Source of the DNA: Propionibacteriales bacterium
GTDB lineage: Bacteria > Actinomycetota > Actinomycetes > Propionibacteriales > Propionibacteriaceae
DNA length: 5,421 nt
Direction of reading: 5' to 3'
NCBI GenBank assembly: GCA_030453285.1
Contig: JAKDKP010000205.1
Location: 1-5,421 of the forward strand
Made by a program: the position numbers and the translations under genes. Under the pieces are notes generated by a model. It had not been told where the DNA came from. It saw nothing but the letters and a program-made list of their open reading frames with translations, and did not search any database. This document shows positions 1-4,518 of the stretch, piece after piece (position 1 is the first letter of the stretch; every line of letters starts with the position of its first letter).

Positions 1-158
1 AGTCCGGCGAGATCGTCGTGGTCGACACTGCCGAGGAAGGTGCGGAGCACCCGTTCATCTTCACCGGCAACGCGAAGTCCACCCTGCCCGACGCCCCGCC
101 CGTCGAGTTGACCGCCGGTGGCGGCAACGACGACGGATCGGCCGAGCAGACCGGCTGA
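1..158 (+). CDS. clpC: ClpC-type AAA+ ATPase, C-terminal end only
   Basis: Only the last 51 residues are in the window, read from base 3 to the TGA at 156-158; the start lies off the left edge. The fragment opens with SGEIVVVDTAEEG, then HPFIFTGNAKSTLPDAPPVE and a disordered Gly/Asp/Ala-rich tail. This strand-turn-strand pattern (I-V-V-V-D, acidic turn, F-x-F-x-G) followed by a Leu-Pro-x-x-Pro-Pro-x-Glu tail matches my recollection of the end of actinobacterial ClpC, beyond the second AAA+ module. ClpC is the cytoplasmic unfoldase that feeds substrates to the ClpP1P2 peptidase. No Walker or sensor motif is visible here, so the assignment rests on the tail alone. ClpB is the main alternative. 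A strong hairpin 17 bases after the stop suggests this is the last gene of its transcript. Confidence 0.66.
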   Translation, partial: SGEIVVVDTAEEGAEHPFIFTGNAKSTLPDAPPVELTAGGGNDDGSAEQTG

Positions 159-175
159 TCTCAGCCTGATCGTAC

Positions 176-209
176 GAAGGCCACCACCGCACCCGCGGTG
201 GTGGCCTTC
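176..209 (+). terminator. Strong hairpin terminator, possibly bidirectional
   Basis: The arms at 176-190 and 195-209 are perfectly complementary over 15 bp (GAAGGCCACCACCGC paired with its reverse complement) and enclose a four-base loop, ACCC. The hairpin starts 17 bases after the clpC stop. It lacks a T tract on either strand, as is common for terminators in GC-rich actinobacteria. The - strand GNAT gene ends at 424 and is transcribed towards it, so the same symmetric structure could stop both converging transcripts. Confidence 0.85.
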
Positions 210-363
210 TGCCTGCCGGGCACCCACACCTGGGTTGGACGCAGATGACATGCCGTCCCGGGACCTTGATCAACTCCTCGACCTGCCCGGTGGGGTCGTC
301 AGTGATCCAACCCGCAGCCAATTCGGCACGGACGGGCTCCGGCCGGTCGAAGCCAGGGTCCAT
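208..363 (-). other. Possible small ORF or gene remnant, unrecognised
   Basis: The region between the clpC stop and the GNAT stop holds one open - strand stretch starting at ATG 361-363. Its first ~50 codons look protein-like: they start MDPGFDRPEPVRAELAAG, continue with WITDDPTGQVEELIKVPGR, and have about 80% G/C at third positions. Beyond 208 the frame runs into the terminator hairpin and antisense to clpC, where it turns Arg-rich and shadow-like, so any real coding part ends near there without a proper stop. I see no ribosome-binding site and recognise no family. An in-frame TGA lies 12 bases before the ATG, and the 15 codons before that TGA also read as a plausible peptide. It could be the decayed end of a gene or chance. 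Confidence 0.22.
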
Positions 364-423
364 GTCTGGTACTCAACCGTGCATGATCAATTCGGCCAAA
401 CCGATTTCCTGATCAAGCCGTAT

Positions 424-999
424 TCAGGTTGGCTGAACCGTGCGTCGCATCACGGTGTTCCGCAGCCCCTTGGCCCGGATGAATGTGAAGCCCGCGTCCT
501 CGTACATCGTGCGCGTGCCGTTGTAGACGAAGGAGTTGCTCATCCGCTTCTCGCCGATCTCGTGCGGGTATCCCTCGACCACGCCACCACCCTTGGCTGC
601 GATCTGATCAAGGGCCCCGGCCAGTGCCGCCTTGGCCAGACCCTGCTTGCGGTGACGTTTGTCGACGAAGATGCAGGTGACGCGGTAGTCGGGCAGGAGA
701 TCGGCCTCGGCGCGGTACTGCTTGCCATGATGGATGTTCGGCAGCTCATCGGGGGTGCCGTACTCCGCCCACGCGACCGCCTCGTCGTCGATCATCACCA
801 GCGCAGCATGATTCTGTCCGGTCTCGACGAGCCGCTTCTTCAATGCTCGGTTGCCCTCGAAGCTCTGCCCTCGTTCGGCGCAGTCCGGGGTGAAATAGAT
901 GCACCAGCACCCGCCGAAGACCCCGTTGTGCCGACGCATCAAGGCATCGAAAGCGTCCCAGGAGTCGGCGTCCAGCGGCCGGATCACGTAGTCGGTCAT
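424..999 (-). CDS. GNAT family N-acetyltransferase
   Basis: A 191-residue cytoplasmic protein with a single GNAT domain, expected to transfer an acetyl group from acetyl-CoA to an amine; the substrate cannot be read from the sequence. The N-terminus (TDYVIRPLDADSWDAFDAL) is the usual first strand and helix. A GGCWC motif at residues 29-33 marks a subgroup often annotated simply as GNAT. The acetyl-CoA-binding motif A is at 106-122 (RVTCIFVDKRHRKQGLA, with R117-x-x-G120-x-A122). The C-terminal segment NSFVYNGTRTMYEDAGF (155-171) is the typical motif B with its tyrosine. I chose ATG 997-999 because GGAAGG lies six bases upstream of it; the ATG at 1003-1005 abuts the same GGAAGG and would have no spacer. 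Residues upstream in the same frame are arginine-rich and not family-like. The gene is separated from its - strand neighbour by 181 bases and is probably transcribed alone. Confidence 0.9.
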   Translation of the reverse strand: MTDYVIRPLDADSWDAFDALMRRHNGVFGGCWCIYFTPDCAERGQSFEGNRALKKRLVETGQNHAALVMIDDEAVAWAEYGTPDELPNIHHGKQYRAEADLLPDYRVTCIFVDKRHRKQGLAKAALAGALDQIAAKGGGVVEGYPHEIGEKRMSNSFVYNGTRTMYEDAGFTFIRAKGLRNTVMRRTVQPT

Positions 1000-1005
1000 G
1001 ATCAT

Positions 1006-1011
1006 CCTTCC
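1006..1011 (-). promoter_or_regulatory. Ribosome-binding site deciding the GNAT start
   Basis: GGAAGG on the - strand sits six bases before ATG 997-999 and directly against ATG 1003-1005. This favours the downstream ATG, so the protein starts MTDY and not MIMTDY. Confidence 0.65.
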
Positions 1012-1103
1012 CGTAGCTTGTGCGGACAATCCGAGTCTGCGCTCGTCACAAACGCCGACGATACTGGTCGAACCTGGCCTCGTTGGCCTGTACACGACCA
1101 AAA

Positions 1104-1121
1104 ACGTCCCACTTGTGACGT
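1104..1121. promoter_or_regulatory. Inverted repeat, possible operator upstream of GNAT gene
   Basis: ACGTCCCACTTGTGACGT carries perfect 5-bp inverted arms (ACGTC and GACGT) around an 8-base centre, about 105-122 bases upstream of the GNAT start. The TTGTGAC at 1113-1119 also has an inverted partner, GTCACAA, at 1045-1051. Such symmetry fits binding of a dimeric repressor, but arms this short also occur by chance and no regulator gene is nearby. No convincing -35/-10 pair was found in this gap. Confidence 0.25.
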
Positions 1122-1147
1122 CGGGGATCCTGACTCTCCGCCGGAAG

Positions 1148-1173
1148 GCAGCCCACGCCGTTGGCCGGGCCGC
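1148..1173 (-). terminator. Candidate hairpin after Excalibur gene
   Basis: On the - strand GCGGCCC pairs with GGGCTGC (one G-U pair). The loop between them can form a further 3-bp stem, GCC-AAC-GGC. The structure begins seven bases after the stop of the Excalibur gene, where a terminator is expected, but it has no T tract and is modest for such GC-rich DNA. Confidence 0.33.
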
Positions 1174-1180
1174 CGAAGCC

Positions 1181-1951
1181 TCACTTTTCGCAGACGACCC
1201 CATCGCTGTCAGCATCTCGATACCAGTCGTACTCGGGATCCTCGCCGTCGACGTACGGTCCGTAGCCGTTCTTGATGGCCTTCTTGCAGGACCCGAACCG
1301 TGGATCGCTCTTGCCGCCGGCCGGTGGGGCCGACTTCTTGGGTACGTCGGCGAGTTTTCGCTTGGGGGCCGGTCCGGAGGGCTTGGGCGAGGGTGGAACC
1401 GTGGGGCGTCTGGCGGTCTTGGCTGGGCGTGATGTGGGGGCGACCTTCTTGGGCGCAGCCGTGGTCGACGACTTCAGGGTGGGGCTGGGAGTCGGCGGTG
1501 AGGACTTGGGAATGGTCGACGATGGTGGGGTGCTCGCTGTTGCCTCCGGGGGAGTTGGGGTGGCAGCCCGCTCTGTCCGGCTAGGGCTCGGAGTTGGGGT
1601 GGGTACCGCGGTGATGACCGGTGTCGAGGTGGCGGCCGCAGTGGAGGAAGGCGTGCCCGATGCAACCGGCGTCGTGGTCGGCGCCGTCAGCCCGACCCCG
1701 ATCAGGCCGACCATCCCGGCACCAAGCCCGCTCCCCATGAGTCCCAATCCCAGGCCCAGGCGTCGGCGTACGACGACTTGGACGATGCCGTAGATCAAGG
1801 GGACGAAGCCGGCGAACCAGAGCCCCCCCAACGGAATGCCGCCGAGCGCCAGCATTCCGGTGAAGACGACCAGTACAATGCCGGTCACGATGGTCACGGG
1901 CACCCAGTGGCGCGGCAGGCCCGTGGGTCGGGGACGGACAGGCGTACTCAC
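1181..1951 (-). CDS. Membrane protein with C-terminal Excalibur calcium-binding domain
   Basis: A 256-residue protein in three parts. Residues 17-37, 44-61 and about 66-90 are hydrophobic and probably cross the membrane; the third is a Gly/Leu-rich run (GLGLGLMGSGLGAG). Residues 91-212 form a long low-complexity linker of Pro, Thr, Ser, Ala and later Lys/Arg, as in wall-spanning stalks. Residues 216-256 are an Excalibur domain: SDPRFGSCKKAIKNG, then DADSDGVVCE with the acidic D246-x-D248-x-D250-G calcium loop and the C222/C254 pair that could form a disulfide. The domain is known from surface proteins and nucleases; here no catalytic domain accompanies it. If the stalk and domain lie outside, the protein would present a calcium-binding head in or beyond the wall; this topology is inferred. 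Start GTG 1949-1951 is supported by GGAG seven bases upstream. The ligand or partner is unknown. Confidence 0.88.
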   Translation of the reverse strand: MSTPVRPRPTGLPRHWVPVTIVTGIVLVVFTGMLALGGIPLGGLWFAGFVPLIYGIVQVVVRRRLGLGLGLMGSGLGAGMVGLIGVGLTAPTTTPVASGTPSSTAAATSTPVITAVPTPTPSPSRTERAATPTPPEATASTPPSSTIPKSSPPTPSPTLKSSTTAAPKKVAPTSRPAKTARRPTVPPSPKPSGPAPKRKLADVPKKSAPPAGGKSDPRFGSCKKAIKNGYGPYVDGEDPEYDWYRDADSDGVVCEK

Positions 1952-1958
1952 AGGGGAT

Positions 1959-1962
1959 CTCC
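1959..1962 (-). promoter_or_regulatory. Ribosome-binding site of Excalibur gene
   Basis: GGAG on the - strand lies seven bases before GTG 1949-1951. It supports this non-ATG start over the upstream out-of-frame ATG near 1983. Confidence 0.6.
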
Positions 1963-2020
1963 AGAGCCAGGAATGGTCTCATGAGTATCCATGGCCCAGT
2001 CGATTGATGGTGGCAAACGC

Positions 2021-2040
2021 TGAAACTGCCGTGAAATTGC
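2021..2040. repeat. Short direct repeat upstream of Excalibur gene
   Basis: TGAAACTGC (2021-2029) and TGAAATTGC (2032-2040) match at 8 of 9 positions and are offset by 11 bases, about one helical turn. They lie about 70-90 bases upstream of the Excalibur start in a 104-base gap that is AT-richer than its surroundings. This could be a regulator site. No clear promoter boxes were found in the gap. Confidence 0.25.
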
Positions 2041-2055
2041 TGCTGATTTCTCGAC

Positions 2056-2796
2056 TCAGCGGGCCTGGTCCCCACTCGGCGGCAGCACGCAGAACAGGTT
2101 GCCGGACGGGTCGGTGAAGACGGTCCACGGTTGTGGGCCCCAGTCATGCTCGAACGGGTGCCCGCCGCGCGCCTCGATCCGCCGGGTGATGGTCTCGATG
2201 TCGGGATCGTCGGACTCGTGGCGTACGTCCAGGTGCATCCGATTCTTGCCGTGCTGCGGGGAGAGTTCGTCACAGAACTCCACCAGCGGACCGTGCTCAC
2301 TGGGGTGACGCAGACTCGCCGGAGCCTTTCCTTCGTACGGAATCCAGCCAGACAACCACGCCCAGAACTCGGCGTCGCGGATCGGGTCGGCCGAGTCGAT
2401 CGGAATGGCGGCAATGGGCCCGGTGTCGGCGTATTCCGCACGATCCTCCATCACGCAGAACGGGTTGCCCTCGGGGTCGGCAAGCACCACCCACGGCACA
2501 CCATCCCCCTCGTGCTGACCGATGTCGAGATGTGTGGCGCCGAGCCGGAGCATTCGCTCGACGACCTCGGCCTGTCGAGGGCCGCCGTGCAGGTCGAAGT
2601 GCAGGCGCGGTTGCGGCGTGACCGGTTCGGGCACCAGCCCGAAACAGAGGTCCAGATCCGGACCGTCCGCATGCACGAGGCGCACCTCCATCAGGTCGGG
2701 TTCGTCGGTGATGATCGTGCCACCCAGCGCCTCGGACCAGAACCGGCCCAGCAATGCGGGATCGTTCGCGTCAAGGTTGACGTTCTCCAAGAACAT
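2056..2796 (-). CDS. Two-domain VOC (glyoxalase/bleomycin-resistance-like) protein
   Basis: A 246-residue cytoplasmic protein with two tandem vicinal-oxygen-chelate modules. Module 1 (about 1-117) opens with MFLENVNLDANDPALLGRFW and closes with WVVLADPEGNPFCVME. Module 2 (about 128-240) opens with IAAIPIDSADPIRDAEFW and closes with WTVFTDPSGNLFCVLP. Both have the DP-x-G-N-x-F-C-V strand typical of Glyoxalase_6-like proteins. Candidate metal-side residues are H66 in RLHFDL and H188 in RMHLDV. Members include lyases, dioxygenases and drug-binding proteins, so the reaction cannot be named. I placed the start at ATG 2794-2796 because family members begin MFLEN and a -10 box lies seven bases upstream. 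The frame stays open for 21 more codons to an ATG at 2857-2859, but those residues are not family-like and would overlap the promoter. Confidence 0.87.
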   Translation of the reverse strand: MFLENVNLDANDPALLGRFWSEALGGTIITDEPDLMEVRLVHADGPDLDLCFGLVPEPVTPQPRLHFDLHGGPRQAEVVERMLRLGATHLDIGQHEGDGVPWVVLADPEGNPFCVMEDRAEYADTGPIAAIPIDSADPIRDAEFWAWLSGWIPYEGKAPASLRHPSEHGPLVEFCDELSPQHGKNRMHLDVRHESDDPDIETITRRIEARGGHPFEHDWGPQPWTVFTDPSGNLFCVLPPSGDQAR

Positions 2797-2803
2797 GTCC
2801 GCC

Positions 2804-2832
2804 ACGCTAGGGCGGAGCGACCTGGGGAGCAA
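2804..2832 (-). promoter_or_regulatory. Leaderless-type promoter of the VOC gene
   Basis: On the - strand, TTGCTC (2827-2832) and TAGCGT (2804-2809) are separated by exactly 17 bases. The -10 box ends seven bases before ATG 2794-2796, so transcription would begin at or near the A of the start codon. There is no usable Shine-Dalgarno sequence, which fits leaderless translation. Confidence 0.6.
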
Positions 2833-2905
2833 GATCACATGTTGTGCGAGGTCGTGCACCGCGTGCCGTCAGTGGTGCCGCGACTCGGCCGACAGAGCGA
2901 CTGGG

Positions 2906-2911
2906 TAGCGT
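2906..2911 (+). promoter_or_regulatory. -10 box of NeuD-like gene, leaderless start
   Basis: TAGCGT ends six bases before ATG 2918-2920 and is identical to the -10 box of the divergent VOC gene. The GAGG at 2912-2915 is only two bases from the ATG, too close to act as a ribosome-binding site. No good -35 box is visible about 17 bases upstream. Confidence 0.5.
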
Positions 2912-2917
2912 GAGGCC

Positions 2918-3553
2918 ATGGGCATCCAGAAGCTTGTGATCATCGGCTGCGGCGGGTTCGGCCGCGGCCTGTCCGCCCTGCTCGACGAGGTCAACGCCGT
3001 CGAGCCGACGTACGAGTTGCTCGGCTACCTCGACGACGGGCCGATCCAGGAGAACCTTGATCGACTGGCAGCCCTGGGCATCCCCTTCCTGGGTGATCAG
3101 ACGTGGCTGGAGACGGCCCCGACGAATGTCGCGTACGTGATCGGCATCGGCCACGGCGAGATTCGCCGATTGATCGCCGAACGGTTCGCCGACCGACCGG
3201 CGGCGGTGCTGATCCATCCGCACTCGACGCACGCCGCCGATGCCGAGTTCGGGCCGGGCACCATCCTGTGCGCGGGCGCGCGAGTGAGCACCAACGTACG
3301 GCTGGGGGATCACGTCCACCTCAACATGAACGTCACCATCGGCAACGACGTGACGCTCGGAGACTTCACCACCGTTCATCCCCTGGTCTCGGTGTCTGCC
3401 GGAGTGACGAGCGGTGCGGGTGTCACCTTCGGCACGAACAGCACGATCCTGCCCGAACTCACCGTCGGCACCGGAGCCATCCTCGGCGCCGGAGCCTGCG
3501 CGGTGCGTGACGTGTCGCCGGGCATCGTGGTGAAGGGCGTTCCGGCGCGCTGA
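2918..3553 (+). CDS. NeuD/PglD-like sugar O/N-acyltransferase, left-handed beta-helix
   Basis: A 211-residue cytoplasmic protein with the two-part NeuD/PglD plan. Residues 5-100 form a Rossmann-like sugar-nucleotide-binding half (KLVIIGCGGFGR at 5-16, LGYLDDGP at 35-42, AYVIGIGHGEIRR at 72-84). Residues 110-211 are hexapeptide repeats of a left-handed beta-helix, ending VVKGVPAR, the usual family C-terminus. Family members acetylate amino- or hydroxyl-sugars during glycan or surface-polymer synthesis using acetyl-CoA. The segment LNMNVTIGNDVTLGDF (135-150) aligns by eye with the family's active-site stretch, where G-H-D is normal; here it is G142-N143-D144, so the usual catalytic His appears to be Asn. 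Activity may therefore be lost or altered. No glycosyltransferase or sugar-nucleotide gene lies nearby. The gene starts with a leaderless-type promoter and may be cotranscribed with the exporter 63 bases downstream. Confidence 0.87.
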   Translation: MGIQKLVIIGCGGFGRGLSALLDEVNAVEPTYELLGYLDDGPIQENLDRLAALGIPFLGDQTWLETAPTNVAYVIGIGHGEIRRLIAERFADRPAAVLIHPHSTHAADAEFGPGTILCAGARVSTNVRLGDHVHLNMNVTIGNDVTLGDFTTVHPLVSVSAGVTSGAGVTFGTNSTILPELTVGTGAILGAGACAVRDVSPGIVVKGVPAR

Positions 3554-3602
3554 AGGCCAGCCCAAGGCAGGTGGGAAGCATGACCATCAGCAGGCCAAGG
3601 AT

Positions 3603-3609
3603 GGGAGAG
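3603..3609 (+). promoter_or_regulatory. Ribosome-binding site of the EamA exporter
   Basis: GGGAGAG ends seven bases before GTG 3617-3619 and is purine-rich enough to support this non-ATG start. It also falls inside a possible 10-codon ORF at 3580-3612. Confidence 0.6.
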
Positions 3610-3616
3610 TGATGCG

Positions 3617-4513
3617 GTGAGTGACCCCCCATCGGCGACACCAGCGGCCGGACTGGCCAGCCGCATCCCGCCGTCGTGGCTGGTATTGATCGGCATCGCT
3701 TCGGTCCAGATCGGCGCGGCGGTCGCCAAGGACCTGTTCGCGACGGTGCCGCCGACCACGATGGTGTGGCTGCGGTTGGCCACCTCGGCGATCGTGCTGT
3801 TGATCTTGATCCGGCCGCGGCTGACCGGACGTACACGCCGCGACTGGCTGGTCGCCCTTGGGTACGGCGTGGCCCTGGTGTGGATGAACTGGGCGATCTA
3901 TCAGAGCTTCGCCCGCCTCCCGCTCGGTGTCGCGGTCACCATCGAGTTCTTGGGCCCGCTGGTGTTGGCGGTGATCGGGTCCCGTCGGCTGCGGGACGTG
4001 TTGTGGGTGTTGCTGGCCGGCGCCGGTGTGGCGTTGCTCGGGCTGGAGCCGGTCGGTCTCGACCCGGTCGGCGTCGCGTACGCCCTGCTGGCCGGCGCGG
4101 GATGGGCGGCCTACATCATGCTCAGTGCCCGTACGGGGCGGCATTGGCAAGGACTGTCCGGCCTCGCGGTCGCCTCGGTGGTGGGGGCGGTCGTGCTCGC
4201 GGCACCCGCCATCGTCGAAGCGGGCCCGGTGTTGCTCCAACCGCGGGTGCTGCTGCTGGGGGCGCTGGCCGGGCTGATGTCGTCGGTGATCCCGTACAGC
4301 CTGGAACTGGTTGCCCTGCGGCGCCTGCCGGCGAAGGTGTTCAGCATCCTGATGAGTCTGGAACCGGCCGCGGCGGCGCTCGCGGCCATGGTCCTTCTGC
4401 AGGAGTTGCTCAGCGTGCGGCAGTGGGTGGCGATCGCCCTGGTGGTGGCCGCCAGCGTCGGAGCCACGCGCAGCAATCGGCGTGCGCGGCCCGCCGTCGA
4501 ACCCCTACCCTGA
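3617..4513 (+). CDS. rhtA: EamA-family (DMT) transporter, RhtA-like exporter
   Basis: A 298-residue inner-membrane protein with two EamA repeats (about 22-142 and 151-286) and roughly ten hydrophobic segments. It resembles Escherichia coli RhtA, the threonine/homoserine exporter, along its length as I recall that sequence. Matching stretches include ASVQIGAAVAKDLF (28-41), PLGVAVTIEFLGPL (102-115), AGAGWAAYI (159-167) and SSVIPYSLELVALRRLP (222-238), followed by FSILMSLEPAAAALA (242-256). Proton-driven efflux of small amino acids is the family role; the true substrate here is inferred. The basic tail RSNRRARP is cytoplasmic by the positive-inside rule. Start GTG 3617-3619 has GGGAGAG seven bases upstream. 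The gene follows the NeuD-like gene by 63 bases with no terminator between, so they may share a transcript, though no functional link is evident. Confidence 0.87.
   Translation: MSDPPSATPAAGLASRIPPSWLVLIGIASVQIGAAVAKDLFATVPPTTMVWLRLATSAIVLLILIRPRLTGRTRRDWLVALGYGVALVWMNWAIYQSFARLPLGVAVTIEFLGPLVLAVIGSRRLRDVLWVLLAGAGVALLGLEPVGLDPVGVAYALLAGAGWAAYIMLSARTGRHWQGLSGLAVASVVGAVVLAAPAIVEAGPVLLQPRVLLLGALAGLMSSVIPYSLELVALRRLPAKVFSILMSLEPAAAALAAMVLLQELLSVRQWVAIALVVAASVGATRSNRRARPAVEPLP
4506..4511 (+). promoter_or_regulatory. -10 box of tandem-GNAT gene inside exporter 3' end
   Basis: TACCCT ends seven bases before ATG 4519-4521, and its last T is the first base of the exporter's TGA stop. No Shine-Dalgarno sequence fits in the five-base gap between the genes (GTTCA context), so a leaderless transcript is the simplest reading. 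The -35 region is poor. Confidence 0.5.
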
Positions 4514-4518
4514 CGTTC

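Noticed and set aside
222..235. ACCCA/TGGGT hairpin after the clpC terminator
   Set aside because: Five-base stem, easily chance, and the far stronger hairpin at 176-209 already explains termination here.
1000..1215. 72-residue N-terminal extension of the GNAT protein to ATG 1213-1215
   Set aside because: The added residues are Arg/Ala-rich, unlike the family, would overlap the Excalibur gene's 3' end, and there is a good GGAAGG in front of the internal ATG 997-999.
118..1275. Long + strand open frame opposite the GNAT gene
   Set aside because: It is the antisense shadow of the GNAT gene: the opposite strand gives a complete GNAT domain with a ribosome-binding site, while this frame gives no recognisable domain, begins inside clpC and runs through the terminator hairpin.
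1272..1793. + strand frame rich in Gly and Val
   Set aside because: It is the complement of the Pro/Thr-rich linker of the Excalibur protein, which produces long open frames on both strands; no domain or start signal supports it.
2033..2050. GAAAT/ATTTC hairpin after the VOC stop as a terminator
   Set aside because: Only a five-base AT-rich stem with an eight-base loop and no T tract; too weak to terminate transcription.
1581..2441. - strand frame spanning the Excalibur and VOC genes
   Set aside because: It covers parts of two well-supported genes in a different frame, with His/Arg/Pro-rich content typical of an out-of-frame reading.
2797..2859. 21-residue N-terminal extension of the VOC protein
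   Set aside because: It would cover the -35/-10 boxes, and the family start MFLEN fits ATG 2794-2796.
2131..2913. + strand frame opposite the VOC gene
   Set aside because: The - strand encodes two clear VOC modules; this frame shows no family motif and ends in the divergent promoter region.
2807..3565. - strand frame opposite the NeuD-like gene
   Set aside because: Gln/Arg/Ala/His-rich shadow with no motif; the + strand has Rossmann and hexapeptide-repeat signatures.
3587..4240. - strand frame opposite the exporter gene
   Set aside because: Very rich in Gln, Arg, His and Asp, as expected from reading a membrane-protein gene in antisense; no start signal.
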